From Craspedostauros australis (taxonomy: Eukaryota; Bacillariophyta; Bacillariophyceae; Mastogloiales; Achnanthaceae), in assembly GCA_026770025.1 (NCBI GenBank), contig JAMXDE010000065.1, positions 1 through 64,000 of the forward strand: a stretch of DNA of 64,000 nt. Reading direction: 5' to 3'. Both the position numbers and the translations under genes were made by a program. This document shows positions 10,004 to 19,133 of this stretch, one piece after another (position 1 is the stretch's first letter; every line of letters starts with the position of its first letter). The notes below the pieces were generated by a model. That model saw nothing but the letters and a program-made list of their open reading frames with translations, had not been told where the DNA came from and made no database searches.

Positions 10004-12058
10004 ATGAGCGAGGAAGAGGAATTGAGAGACATCCCTCTGTCCAACCCGACTATCAAGCAAGAAGAAGGTGCGAGTGAGACTCCACCACGAGAAGAGAAGG
10101 AAGCAGCCGCGGCTACTGTCCTATCAGGCGCAGACGCAAGCGTGATCGACGAGACCGAAGAGGAACGATCTGCAAGACAACATCGCGAGAAGGAGAGGAT
10201 CCTCAAGGCGATTAAGCAAGAGGAGACTGGTGTGACGGAGAGCATTCGCACAGCCAAACAGAGTGGGAAAAGTGAGACACCACCAGGAGGAGAATTTGTG
10301 AGCAAATCAACCCTCGCGAAACAACAAGCGAAAATCGAAGAATCGACAACACAGAAACAGACGAAAATCAAGGGCGCGAGCGCACCAACAACAAAACAAC
10401 GAATCAACATGGCGACATCAGCCAACATGAACAAGCAACGCATCAAGGCGCCGATGTTCAGCGGTGAACAGGAAGACTACAGTGCATGGGAGTCCCAAGC
10501 GAAGGCATACGCTCGTGCACAGAAGACGAGAGACGTGATGTTGGGCAAGACCAAGGTGCCAACAGTGAGCGAGATCGCGGCAGCCGCCGAGGATGCCAAA
10601 GAAGCGATGGAAGAAATCTACGAGCTGGGATGCGACTGCTTCAGCAATCTGATCCTCATGATGGATGCAGAGAAAGGAAAGGGCAAGCAGGCCATCCAGT
10701 ACATCAACCAATGCGTCTCCGACGATTATCCCGAAGGAGATGCACACGCAGCGTGGAACGTTCTCGCGGAGAAGTTCCAACCATCCGACGCGGCAACGAA
10801 GATCAAACTCAAGCGCCAATTCAACAACGAAAAGATGAAGAGAGACACGGACCCCGACATCTACATCACGCGACTCGAGAGTCTACGATCGCGTCTCCAC
10901 GATGTCAAGTACGAGATCACAGATGAGGAGATGATCATGCAAATCCTCAGCACGGTGAGCAGTGAATACAAAACTCACATCGTGAACTTCCAACATCAAC
11001 TCACGTTTAATCCGACAGTGGTCACTATCAACACGATCAGAGGAGTACTCCGCACAGCACACGCCACTCATCAAGGAGGCAAGGCGTACATCGACGACTT
11101 CCAAGACAGTACCACGAAGAGCAACAACACCGGCTTCACGAGCACCGGTAACTTCAAGGGTACCTGCCACAACTGTGGTGTGTATGGTCACAGATCTGCC
11201 GATTGCCCAGAACGCAAGAAATCGAACAACAAGAAAAACAACAACAACAACAACAACAAGATGAACGGAAAGCGCAACAACAACCGCAACAAAGGAAATG
11301 GCTTCAACAGGAAGTGCAACTACTGTGGCATCTTCGGACACCGCGAGGCGGAGTGCCGTAAGAAGAAGTTCAACGAGAACAAGAAGACCAACGAACAGGC
11401 CAACACAGCAACGGAAGGACACGACAAGAGCGGGCACGAGATGGTACTCTCGGCAAAGGACATGCCGCTCTGCATGTTGGTGTCCAACGACTACATCATA
11501 GACTCCTTCTTCGATAACTTCGAGTACGTCAGGAATGACGACGAAGTGCAGGACGATGAGATCGTCCTGGAGTGGCTCAGTGAGGAGCCCATCATCCACG
11601 AGGTGGATCCAAGACGCGAGGTGAGCTACGAGTGCTGCTTCAACGCGCACGACCTGATCGGTTCATACGGCGACGAAGCTGAGATGGACGACGAGGCCAA
11701 CGATAGCGACATCGAAGAGGCCATGAGCAATGACGACGACGACGCCGACGAGGACGGCGCAGATGAAGACGATGACGATACCACCAGAGACGAGGCGAAC
11801 CGCGCCGAGGCGCTGCCTCCTCCAGCAATGCGGAACGAGAGAACGGGCATCTTCGATGAAGAGGACAGCGACGAAGCTGAAGACCATCCAAGCAATACGT
11901 TCAATCCTTATGAACACGTCGTCTACCCAATCCGATCCAATTCCCACCGGAACCAAATCCCAGAAGAGTCGACGACATCTACCGACTCCAGACCTTCCCA
12001 GAACCAACTGTTACTGCAAAACGAATGCAGAAGCAACTCATCTACGACGCGGTCCTAA
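10004..12058 (+). CDS. Element B Gag (UBN2-like) with two zinc knuckles
   Basis: This 684-aa frame starts 82 bp after the LTR. An acidic, Lys/Glu-rich leader of about 145 residues precedes the copia Gag core (KAPMFSGEQEDYSAWESQAK onwards). Two CCHC knuckles follow (CHNCGVYGHRSADC and CNYCGIFGHREAEC), separated by an Asn/Lys-rich spacer. The tail is strongly acidic. The following protease frame overlaps by 34 bases in the -1 frame. Alignment of sense suggests the reading should shift near 11960, by an indel or by programmed frameshifting. It encodes the coat and nucleocapsid of the particle. Confidence 0.9.
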   Translation: MSEEEELRDIPLSNPTIKQEEGASETPPREEKEAAAATVLSGADASVIDETEEERSARQHREKERILKAIKQEETGVTESIRTAKQSGKSETPPGGEFVSKSTLAKQQAKIEESTTQKQTKIKGASAPTTKQRINMATSANMNKQRIKAPMFSGEQEDYSAWESQAKAYARAQKTRDVMLGKTKVPTVSEIAAAAEDAKEAMEEIYELGCDCFSNLILMMDAEKGKGKQAIQYINQCVSDDYPEGDAHAAWNVLAEKFQPSDAATKIKLKRQFNNEKMKRDTDPDIYITRLESLRSRLHDVKYEITDEEMIMQILSTVSSEYKTHIVNFQHQLTFNPTVVTINTIRGVLRTAHATHQGGKAYIDDFQDSTTKSNNTGFTSTGNFKGTCHNCGVYGHRSADCPERKKSNNKKNNNNNNNKMNGKRNNNRNKGNGFNRKCNYCGIFGHREAECRKKKFNENKKTNEQANTATEGHDKSGHEMVLSAKDMPLCMLVSNDYIIDSFFDNFEYVRNDDEVQDDEIVLEWLSEEPIIHEVDPRREVSYECCFNAHDLIGSYGDEAEMDDEANDSDIEEAMSNDDDDADEDGADEDDDDTTRDEANRAEALPPPAMRNERTGIFDEEDSDEAEDHPSNTFNPYEHVVYPIRSNSHRNQIPEESTTSTDSRPSQNQLLLQNECRSNSSTTRS

Positions 12059-13005
12059 CAGCTGCATTGCCGATGTTCCCAGGGTTCATGAACAAACCAT
12101 TGCGATACATATGGGTGAACATGGTAAGCACCATCCTTTCCGCTAACTTCAAATCGATTGAAGAGATCCTCGCAAACGCAGCCATTCTCAACCGACTACT
12201 GCAGGCAGCAGGGGAAGACGAGCTTTCCAAACTCGACTTACACTACATGCTCGGAGGATGCATGCAGATGCTCCTGCGCGAGCAACCGCGCGTCACACCA
12301 TATGACACGGTCACCGGAGTTCATCGGAACAGCACAGTCCCAGCGGACTTCGCAGAACTACCAAGCGATGATGGAATGGACGAAGATTGCAATCCATACA
12401 ACGAAGATGGAGTCCACGAAGATGAAGAAGAAGACGGCCTCATGGATGAAATGGCTGCAGCAGCCGTGGAGCAGCTCCACGAGTTGAGCACCAGATACAA
12501 GGACAAGGTCAACAAGGACACCTGGCTCGCCGACAGCGGAGCTTTGTGTCACATCGTCAATTCAGACGCCGCTCTCTTCAACGTGCGGCACATCAAGTCC
12601 TTCGTCCAAGTGGGAGACAGCACGAAGCTGGACTCTCCCAAAATGGGATCCATTCGCTTGAAGGTCAAGCAACGAGACAACACTGGCCACATCATCCGGC
12701 TCGATGATGTAAAGTACACACCGAAAATGGCGGTGAACCTTTTCTCAATGAACAAGGCTCTGTACAACGGTTACCAGCTTGGTAACAACGGCATTCTGAT
12801 GGACATCATCAACGGATCCGGAACAAAGATCGTGTTCGATCGAGTCTTCCCCACATCCAACGGATTCATCACAGGAGTGCAGATGCATCCCATCATGCCA
12901 ACGGACGATGGCAAGGCTTCCACAGCCATCATCAAGAACTCATCCAAGGAGATCAGCACGGTGAACTTGCATCGAATGCTCGGCCACGCGCCACTCGAAC
13001 CATGA
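12025..13005 (+). CDS. Element B linker domain, aspartic protease, integrase start
   Basis: The first ~150 residues form a region with no recognised domain, lying between nucleocapsid and protease as in element A. The protease signature is WLADSGALCHIVNSD near 12520. The frame ends within the integrase zinc-binding region (LHRMLGHAPLE), where the next frame takes over at 13002. The protease would cut the Gag-Pol polyprotein. Confidence 0.85.
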   Translation: MQKQLIYDAVLTAALPMFPGFMNKPLRYIWVNMVSTILSANFKSIEEILANAAILNRLLQAAGEDELSKLDLHYMLGGCMQMLLREQPRVTPYDTVTGVHRNSTVPADFAELPSDDGMDEDCNPYNEDGVHEDEEEDGLMDEMAAAAVEQLHELSTRYKDKVNKDTWLADSGALCHIVNSDAALFNVRHIKSFVQVGDSTKLDSPKMGSIRLKVKQRDNTGHIIRLDDVKYTPKMAVNLFSMNKALYNGYQLGNNGILMDIINGSGTKIVFDRVFPTSNGFITGVQMHPIMPTDDGKASTAIIKNSSKEISTVNLHRMLGHAPLEP

Positions 13006-14960
13006 AGCGGACAGCCGCCCAATACAGATGGAAGATCATCGGCGAGATGCCGGTATGTCGCGACTGCGCGGTCGCGAACGCAAGAGTGAAGAATATTCCG
13101 AAGGCAACGATTCCAAGAGCAACTCGCCGCGGCGAACGTCTGTTCATTGACATTAATTACACTAAACACATAAGCTTCGGAGAAAAACGCTACTGGGCCC
13201 TGATCGTGGACGACTGCTCGGATCACTGCTGGAGTTTCTTTCTCAAGAACAAAAGTGATCAACCAGGATACATCAAACGATTCGTCCAGACGATCAAATC
13301 ACAGACTGGTGACCAACAGATCATCTTCCGAGGTGATAACAGCAGAGAGAACAAATCCACGCAGGATACTCTCATCGATGCAGGACTCAACGTGAAATTC
13401 GAATTCACGGCATCGAACACGCCGCAACAGAACGGTAGAGTGGAACGCAAGTTCGCGTACCTCTATATCAAGATCCGCTCCATGCTCAATGGAGCACAGC
13501 TCAACGAAGAATATAGGCATGGCCTGTGGGCAGCTGCTGCGAGCACTGCCACTGCCATCGCCAACATCACCGTAGCGAAGAATCAGAAAGAGTCACCACA
13601 TCGACAATTCTTTGGCAACGATCCACCATATGCGGACGCACTCCGCATTTTCGGAGAGGTGGGTGTTGTGAAGACTACCTACGGCGGGATCACCGCCAAA
13701 CTCAAGAATAGAGGAGAAGAGATGGTATTCATTGGGTGTGCACACCAACATGCATCAGGGGTCTACAACATGTACAGACCATCGACCAAGTCACTGATCT
13801 GCTCATGTGACATCAAGTGGCTCAACCAATCATACGGACAGTTCCGTGGCTGGGCACCAGCACCAAACATATCCAGCGAAGCAGGAACGACGGACGCAGA
13901 CGGCTTCACAACCATCGGACGGAAGGGAGCAATGCCAAGGACGGCGATGCGTCGAACATCAGAAGCGAAGAGAGTATCTTTCGCTGGCACGAACAAGTAT
14001 CACATCCTATCAGATAGCGACGATGAGGATGATGAGGATGATGAGGATGATGGAGTAGTGACTCAACTAAGTCATAACGACGAGGAAGATCGGAGCGAAT
14101 CCAATCATGAGGATGACGAGATCACACCATCCGGCGACGAAGCCGACGATGACACAGGCGTCACTCCTCCAAATACACCAGTGAGGTCTACACATGACGT
14201 ACCATCCAGACCTCCACCCAACAAACCAAACAAACGTGACATAGCTAGAAAGGAGAGAATCCGACGTCATGAAGCACGAGACAGGAAGGGAGAAGCTAAT
14301 CCTAAGTCAACTACAGGGAAGAGTACTCCCAGAGCTCTGCGTGAGCTCGCAGACTTCAACGAACGAGGTCGAAAGGAGGAAGGCTATGAGAGCAAGTCAT
14401 CATCCAATGACGATAGTGACGAACTGAGCGATGAGATAACCGACGAGTCCAACAACGAAACTACAGATGACGAAGAAATCGAAGACAAAGATGAAGAGAT
14501 CGAGATCACTCACCATAGCACAACAGGACTATACGGAATGAATGCAATCATCACCGAGGCACCAATGATCGACATCGGATTGTCAATGCAGGACGAGAAC
14601 AAGGAACAAGAGAAGCACATCGAACCAACGACATTCAATGGAGCCTTCAATCATCCAGATCCCATCCATCAAAAGGGATATCGAGCAGCCATCAAGAAGG
14701 AGTTCGACTCCATGAACACACAAAAGGTGTACAGCAAGATCAAACGATACGCCATCCCACGCGGCCGCAGATGCTGCAAATGCAAATGGGTCTTCAAGCT
14801 GAAACGCGACGGCACACATCGAGCACGGCTCGTTGCATGTGGCAAATCACAAATCGCAGGAGTAGACTTCCAAGAGCATTACTCACCCGTCATCCATGAC
14901 GTGACCTATCGGGTCATGATGGTGATCATGCTGATCAAGAAGATGGACTGCGCACCTCGT
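13002..14960 (+). CDS. Element B integrase and start of reverse transcriptase
   Basis: The integrase zinc finger is completed here (PVCRDCAVANARV). The catalytic D, D and E fit FIDINYTK, FRGDNSREN and GRVERKF, with the usual copia PQQNGRVERK context. A long acidic, Ser-rich linker (about 13980-14560) leads to the RT N-terminus (CKCKWVFKLKRDG, RARLVACGKSQIAGVDF). The sense frame is lost near 14960, and the meaningless continuation to 15338 is not annotated. The RT palm continues at 14971. Confidence 0.88.
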
Positions 14961-14970
14961 CGATGTCGTA

Positions 14971-16209
14971 ATGGCATTCCTACATGGAGACCTCGACAAG
15001 GAGATCTACATGAACTGTCCCAACGGGATGGATCATCAAGCAGACGAAGCCCTGACCCTACACAAGCCAATCTACGGACTTGTGCAGAGCGCCAGGCAAT
15101 GGTTCAAGATGTTGGTATCGACCCTCAAGAATATCAACTTCGAACAGAGCACGGCAGACCCGTGCCTGTTCTACAGGAAGACGAACGAAGGAAGCATGAT
15201 CGTGGCCATCTACGTGGACGATTGCTTCTGTTGCGGAGACTCCAAGGCACTGGAGACATTCCTGAAGGACATCCAAGGCAGCAAAATCAAGGTGACAATC
15301 GAGCGCGGACTCGGAGACTACCTCAGCTGCAACATTGAGCTGAACCATGACAAGACCAAAGCAACATTACGTCAACCACACCTCATCCGACATCTCATCG
15401 AAGAATTCGGAACCAAGGTTGAGAAGATGCAACGCTATGGGACACCAGGAACCCCGGGTCAAATCATCGTACGACCATCCGAAGATAACAGACTACAGAA
15501 GGTCGGACCGGAAGAACATGCCGAATACCGCCAAGGCGTCGGTATGCTGCTCTTCCTCATCAAGCACTCGCGACCAGATATCGCGAACCCTGTGAGGGAA
15601 CTCTCCAAGGTATTGATCGGGCCCACCAAGGCCACAATGAAGGAGATGTATCGGATCATCAAGTATGTGATCGATACAAAGGACCATGGATTGAAGATCC
15701 ATCCAGCACGTCCAGACGATGACGGCTGGGACATGGAGCTCTTCTGCGATAGCGAATATGCAGGAGACAAGAACACGAGAATCAGCGTAGGAGGGTTCAT
15801 CCTATACCTGTGCAAGGTGCCAATCCTTTGGCGATCCAAGGCACAGAAGGCCGTCACACTCAGCTCATCCGAAGCAGACTACGTTGACCTTTCCGAAGCA
15901 GCAAAGGAGATCTTCTTTGTCATGCAGCTACTCGAAAGTGTGGGCGTCCCAGTGAAGACACCGATCAAGGTCCGCCTGGACAACATCGGAGCAATCTTCA
16001 TCGCCAAGAACCCATCGACATCCCAACGATCGCGGCACATCGACGTGCGCCATCACTACGTGAGGAACATGGTAATCAACAAAACCATCGAAATCATTTT
16101 CGTCAAATCCGAGCAGAACACAAGCGACGGATTCACCAAGAACATCAAGGCCGACTTACAACGTGAACACGAAAAGTTGTACCTTGATACATCAAGAACA
16201 TTCGAATGA
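14971..16209 (+). CDS. Element B reverse transcriptase palm and RNase H
   Basis: The frame begins in RT (MAFLHGDLDKEIYMNCPNG) and holds the catalytic IYVDDCFCCGD box near 15210. It continues through HSRPDIANPVRELSKVL to a copia RNase H (ELFCDSEYAGD, VPILWRSKAQKAVTLSSSEA, RHIDVRHHYVR). It ends at the TGA at 16207-16209, just before the polypurine tract. This part is intact. Two shortened relatives lie at 29579-30493 and 34109-35023. Confidence 0.92.
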   Translation: MAFLHGDLDKEIYMNCPNGMDHQADEALTLHKPIYGLVQSARQWFKMLVSTLKNINFEQSTADPCLFYRKTNEGSMIVAIYVDDCFCCGDSKALETFLKDIQGSKIKVTIERGLGDYLSCNIELNHDKTKATLRQPHLIRHLIEEFGTKVEKMQRYGTPGTPGQIIVRPSEDNRLQKVGPEEHAEYRQGVGMLLFLIKHSRPDIANPVRELSKVLIGPTKATMKEMYRIIKYVIDTKDHGLKIHPARPDDDGWDMELFCDSEYAGDKNTRISVGGFILYLCKVPILWRSKAQKAVTLSSSEADYVDLSEAAKEIFFVMQLLESVGVPVKTPIKVRLDNIGAIFIAKNPSTSQRSRHIDVRHHYVRNMVINKTIEIIFVKSEQNTSDGFTKNIKADLQREHEKLYLDTSRTFE

Positions 16210-16221
16210 CCGAATGCACAT

Positions 16222-16229
16222 AGGAAGGG
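16222..16229 (+). promoter_or_regulatory. Polypurine tract of element B
   Basis: aggaaggg lies directly before the 3' LTR start TGTCGAG. The same motif precedes the LTRs at 30514 and 35044. Confidence 0.75.
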
Positions 16230-17022
16230 TGTCGAGATGTACATGTGAGTATATGTCGAGATGTACGTGTATATGTGCATCGTTCACCTGCTATTCTCTT
16301 ATACATGTATGGACGGTACAACTACATTCGTGTTGATAATATGCTGTAAATTGGCAAAACCACAGTGGAAATGGAACACAGAAACATGAGGAGAATTTCT
16401 GGAGGAAAGTTGCAATCAATGATTTCTGAGAGAATCAAGAATATCGTCCGTCCATCCATCAATGGAAACGTATGGTATCGAGCGAGCCTCGATGTACTTC
16501 CCAACAAAACTTCAAATGACAACATCCTCATCAAGCCATCGACATCATCGATGGAACGTGACATCTGGAGGAACAGGAAGACGTCAGCTGAAGTCGAAAG
16601 GATGTCATCATGTCACCACATTGACATCTGTCTCCATGTCAGAAGCAGAAAGTGAAGATCCGATGACCGAAGGGCATCAAGATTGTGGATACACGAGGAG
16701 GAGTTCAAGTGGCAAGCACTCATGGAGTGGCAAGCCAGTAGTGAATGAACGAAGTGTCGAATGCGGAGTACACATTGAACACAGAGTATCGTGTAGCATG
16801 AACACACAACATTGAGAGAGAGAGAGAATACGAATAGCAGTGAGAGAGCATCTCGTGTACTGACTCGTAGTCGGAGACCCAATCTACGAAACAGATAGAT
16901 ATGCCAAGAGCATCGGGCAAGAGAACAGAGACATCAAGAGGATCGGAGTGCTCAAGTAATGAAATATCAAACAGAATGACTATCCACGATCGTAGGCTTC
17001 CGAGGTCTGGAACTTGCCAACA
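16230..17022 (+). repeat. 3' LTR of element B
   Basis: A 793-bp LTR, TGTCGAGATGTACATG...GGAACTTGCCAACA. It contains a GA run near 16815 and a short hairpin, ctgactcgtagtcgg, also seen in the other family copies. Confidence 0.9.
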
Positions 17023-17027
17023 GCTTG

Positions 17028-17262
17028 TCACTCCAAGTCGTTGTGGCATACGTGTTTCACTTCAGCTATTTTTCGACCTATGGTAATTGCCATTATTACC
17101 GTTGCTCCCTGTGAGTTGAGGCCAAACGCAGCGCCAGCGGTTTGCGACCCGCAGACAAAGAGGGGCAGTCCCATCCGCACACAATTCGCCGCTTCATCAA
17201 ATGGAGTGGCCACGTTCATCGTCGTCACGACCACAACAACAGCGACGGCAGCAAGGCGGCGA
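17028..17262 (-). other. Possible C-terminal coding remnant
   Basis: The minus strand reads as a plausible protein tail of about 70 residues (including VCGSQTAGAAFGLNSQGA and MAITIGRKIAEVKH). The stop is six bases from the end of the B 3' LTR, and upstream the frame runs straight into the minisatellite. I do not recognise the family. It could be the end of a gene whose N-terminal part is now repeat-encoded, or chance. Confidence 0.25.
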
Positions 17263-17332
17263 TAGCAACAAAAGTGAAAGCAACGCCAGCGAAAGCAGCG
17301 ACAGCGGCGGCAAAAGCAACCATGGCAAAAGC

Positions 17333-18395
17333 AATGGCAGTGAAAGCAATGGCGGCGAAGCAATGGCGGCGAAGCAATGGCGGTGAAGCAATGGCGGCGA
17401 AGCAATGGCGGCGAAGCAATGGCGATGGAGCAATGGCGGTGAAGCAATGGTGGCGAAGCAATGGCGGCGAAGCAATGGCGATGGAGTGATGGCGGTGAAG
17501 CAATGGCGGCGAAGCAATGGCGATGGAGCGATGGCGGTGAAGCAATGGCGGCGAAGCAATGGCGATGGAGCAATGGCGGCGAAGCAATGGCGATGGAGCG
17601 ATGGCGGTGAAGCAATGGCAGCGAAGCAATGGCGATGGAGCGATGGCGGTGAAGCAATGGCGGCGAAGCAATGGCGATGGAGCGATGGCGGTGAAGCAAT
17701 GGCGGCGAAGCAATGGCGATGGAGCGATGGCGGCGAAGCAATGGCGATGGAGCGATGGCGGTGAAGCAATGGCGATGGAGCGATGGCGGTGAAGCAATGG
17801 CAGCGAAGCAATGGCGATGGAGCGATGGCGGTGAAGCAATGGCGGCGAAGCAATGGCGATGGAGCGATGGCGGTGAAGCAATGGCGGCGAAGCAATGGCG
17901 ATGGAGTGATGGCGGTGAAGCAATGGCAGCGAAGCAATGGCGATGGAGCGATGGCGGTGAAGCAATGGCGGTGAAGCAATGGCGATGGAGTGATGGCGGT
18001 GAAGCAATGGCGGTGAAGCAATGGCGGCGAAGCAATGGCGATGGAGCGATGGCGGCGAAGCAATGGCAGCGAAGCAATGGCGATGGAGCGATGGCGGTGA
18101 AGCAATGGCGGCGAAGCAATGGCGATGGAGCGATGGCGGTGAAGCAATGGCGATGGAGCGATGGCGGTGAAGCAATGGCGGCGAAGCAATGGCGATGGAG
18201 CGATGGCGGTGAAGCAATGGCAGCGAAGCAATGGCGATGGAGCGATGGCGGTGAAGCAATGGCAGCGAAGCAATGGCGATGGAGCGATGGCGGTGAAGCA
18301 ATGGCAGCGAAGCAATGGCGATGGAGCGATGGCGGTGAAGCAATGGCGGCGAAGCAATGGCGATGGAGCGATGGCGGTGAAGCAATGGCGGCGAA
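17333..18395. repeat. 14-bp GC-rich minisatellite
   Basis: About 76 copies of a 14-bp unit in three main variants: gcaatggcggcgaa, gcaatggcgatgga and gcgatggcggtgaa. They are often arranged as a 42-bp higher-order unit. The unit has no stop codon in most frames and 14 is not a multiple of 3, so three units encode 14 residues and long frames stay open on both strands (for example about 480 codons on minus and about 300 on plus). These frames are a consequence of the repeat and are not annotated as genes. Looser repeats of the same flavour begin near 17262. Confidence 0.93.
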
Positions 18396-18486
18396 AACGA
18401 TGCCGGCGAAGCGACAGCAGCGAAGCGACAGCAGCGACAGTAACGGTAACAGTAACGGTAGCAACAATATCAAGGTTTGTAGTAGA

Positions 18487-19062
18487 TCAACCTTGAACCA
18501 TCAAACCAACTTGATTCTTGATGCTTATAGATATGTATACAATAGACTGGTAAACAAGACAAGAAGAGAGGCGGGATATGGATACAAATGTAGAATAACA
18601 TAGACTGCCAAAATCACTCCAAATTGTTTGCTTCAACTGTTCACAACTCTGATGGTATGCTTCTCCTGGGGCAGACCCATCAATGATTGTGCGATTGATT
18701 TCATCAAAGGAGACAGCTGCCTGTGCATTCAGTATAGTCGAAGCTCCATTTGTCAACTTTCTGCTCCACTGGTCCCAGTATCGAAAAATGTCGCAGATGA
18801 CATGTTGCAGATGGTATGTTTGACGCTCGGTTTGTCTGGGACAGCTGCTCATTTTGATGACGCCCACAGGGCACATCACTTTGGAAAATGCAGACATGTG
18901 TGCATACAAGTACTGGCCTCTCAGGTGTGCTGTGGGCTTTCCACCATCATTGTCCTCCTCCTTCTCTTCGTTGTGTCTGTTGCAATCTCTCAGGCTGCGG
19001 TTCTTGGGGCTGTCCTGTTCCTCGTCACATGTCCAGAAACACCCAGCAAGCACCGATTCCAA
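18487..19062 (-). CDS. Unrecognised ORF, possible gene
   Basis: A 191-codon open frame on the minus strand, divergent from the large ORF that starts at 19134. Its middle part (from HLRGQYLYAHMSAFSK to SAPGEAYHQSCEQLKQ) has a protein-like composition, but I know no family. The end (VSISRLSSCLVYQSIVYISI) looks non-coding. It may be an exon of a gene or an old transposase piece. Confidence 0.25.
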   Translation of the reverse strand: MESVLAGCFWTCDEEQDSPKNRSLRDCNRHNEEKEEDNDGGKPTAHLRGQYLYAHMSAFSKVMCPVGVIKMSSCPRQTERQTYHLQHVICDIFRYWDQWSRKLTNGASTILNAQAAVSFDEINRTIIDGSAPGEAYHQSCEQLKQTIWSDFGSLCYSTFVSISRLSSCLVYQSIVYISISIKNQVGLMVQG

Positions 19063-19133
19063 CAGTATCTTCGATTGTATATATCAATCCACCCATCGCC
19101 CTCCTTCGTTTGCCCTGCCACCACCTTTGGATC

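Larger units (their letters stand above)
1677..17022 (+). mobile_element. Ty1/copia LTR retrotransposon B, split by a nested element
   Basis: B has a 5' LTR (1677-1775, resuming at 9194-9921), a gag ORF, protease, integrase, reverse transcriptase and RNase H in the Ty1/copia order, a purine-rich tract and a 3' LTR (16230-17022). Both LTRs begin TGTCGAGATG and end CTTGCCAACA. Three frame changes break the polyprotein, near 11960, 12995 and 14960. No matching target duplication is seen (ctctc on the left, gcttg on the right). The two LTRs are much more different from each other than the near-intact body would suggest, so B may be a recombinant. Its 5' LTR carries the inverted element A. Confidence 0.9.

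Noticed and set aside
17333-18395. CRISPR-like array
   Set aside because: The units are contiguous 14-bp repeats without unique spacers, in a eukaryotic context.
17028-18603. Very long ORFs across the minisatellite on both strands
   Set aside because: They result from a stop-free 14-bp unit. Open frames in several phases are expected without coding. Only the non-repeat tail at 17028-17262 was kept as a weak possibility.
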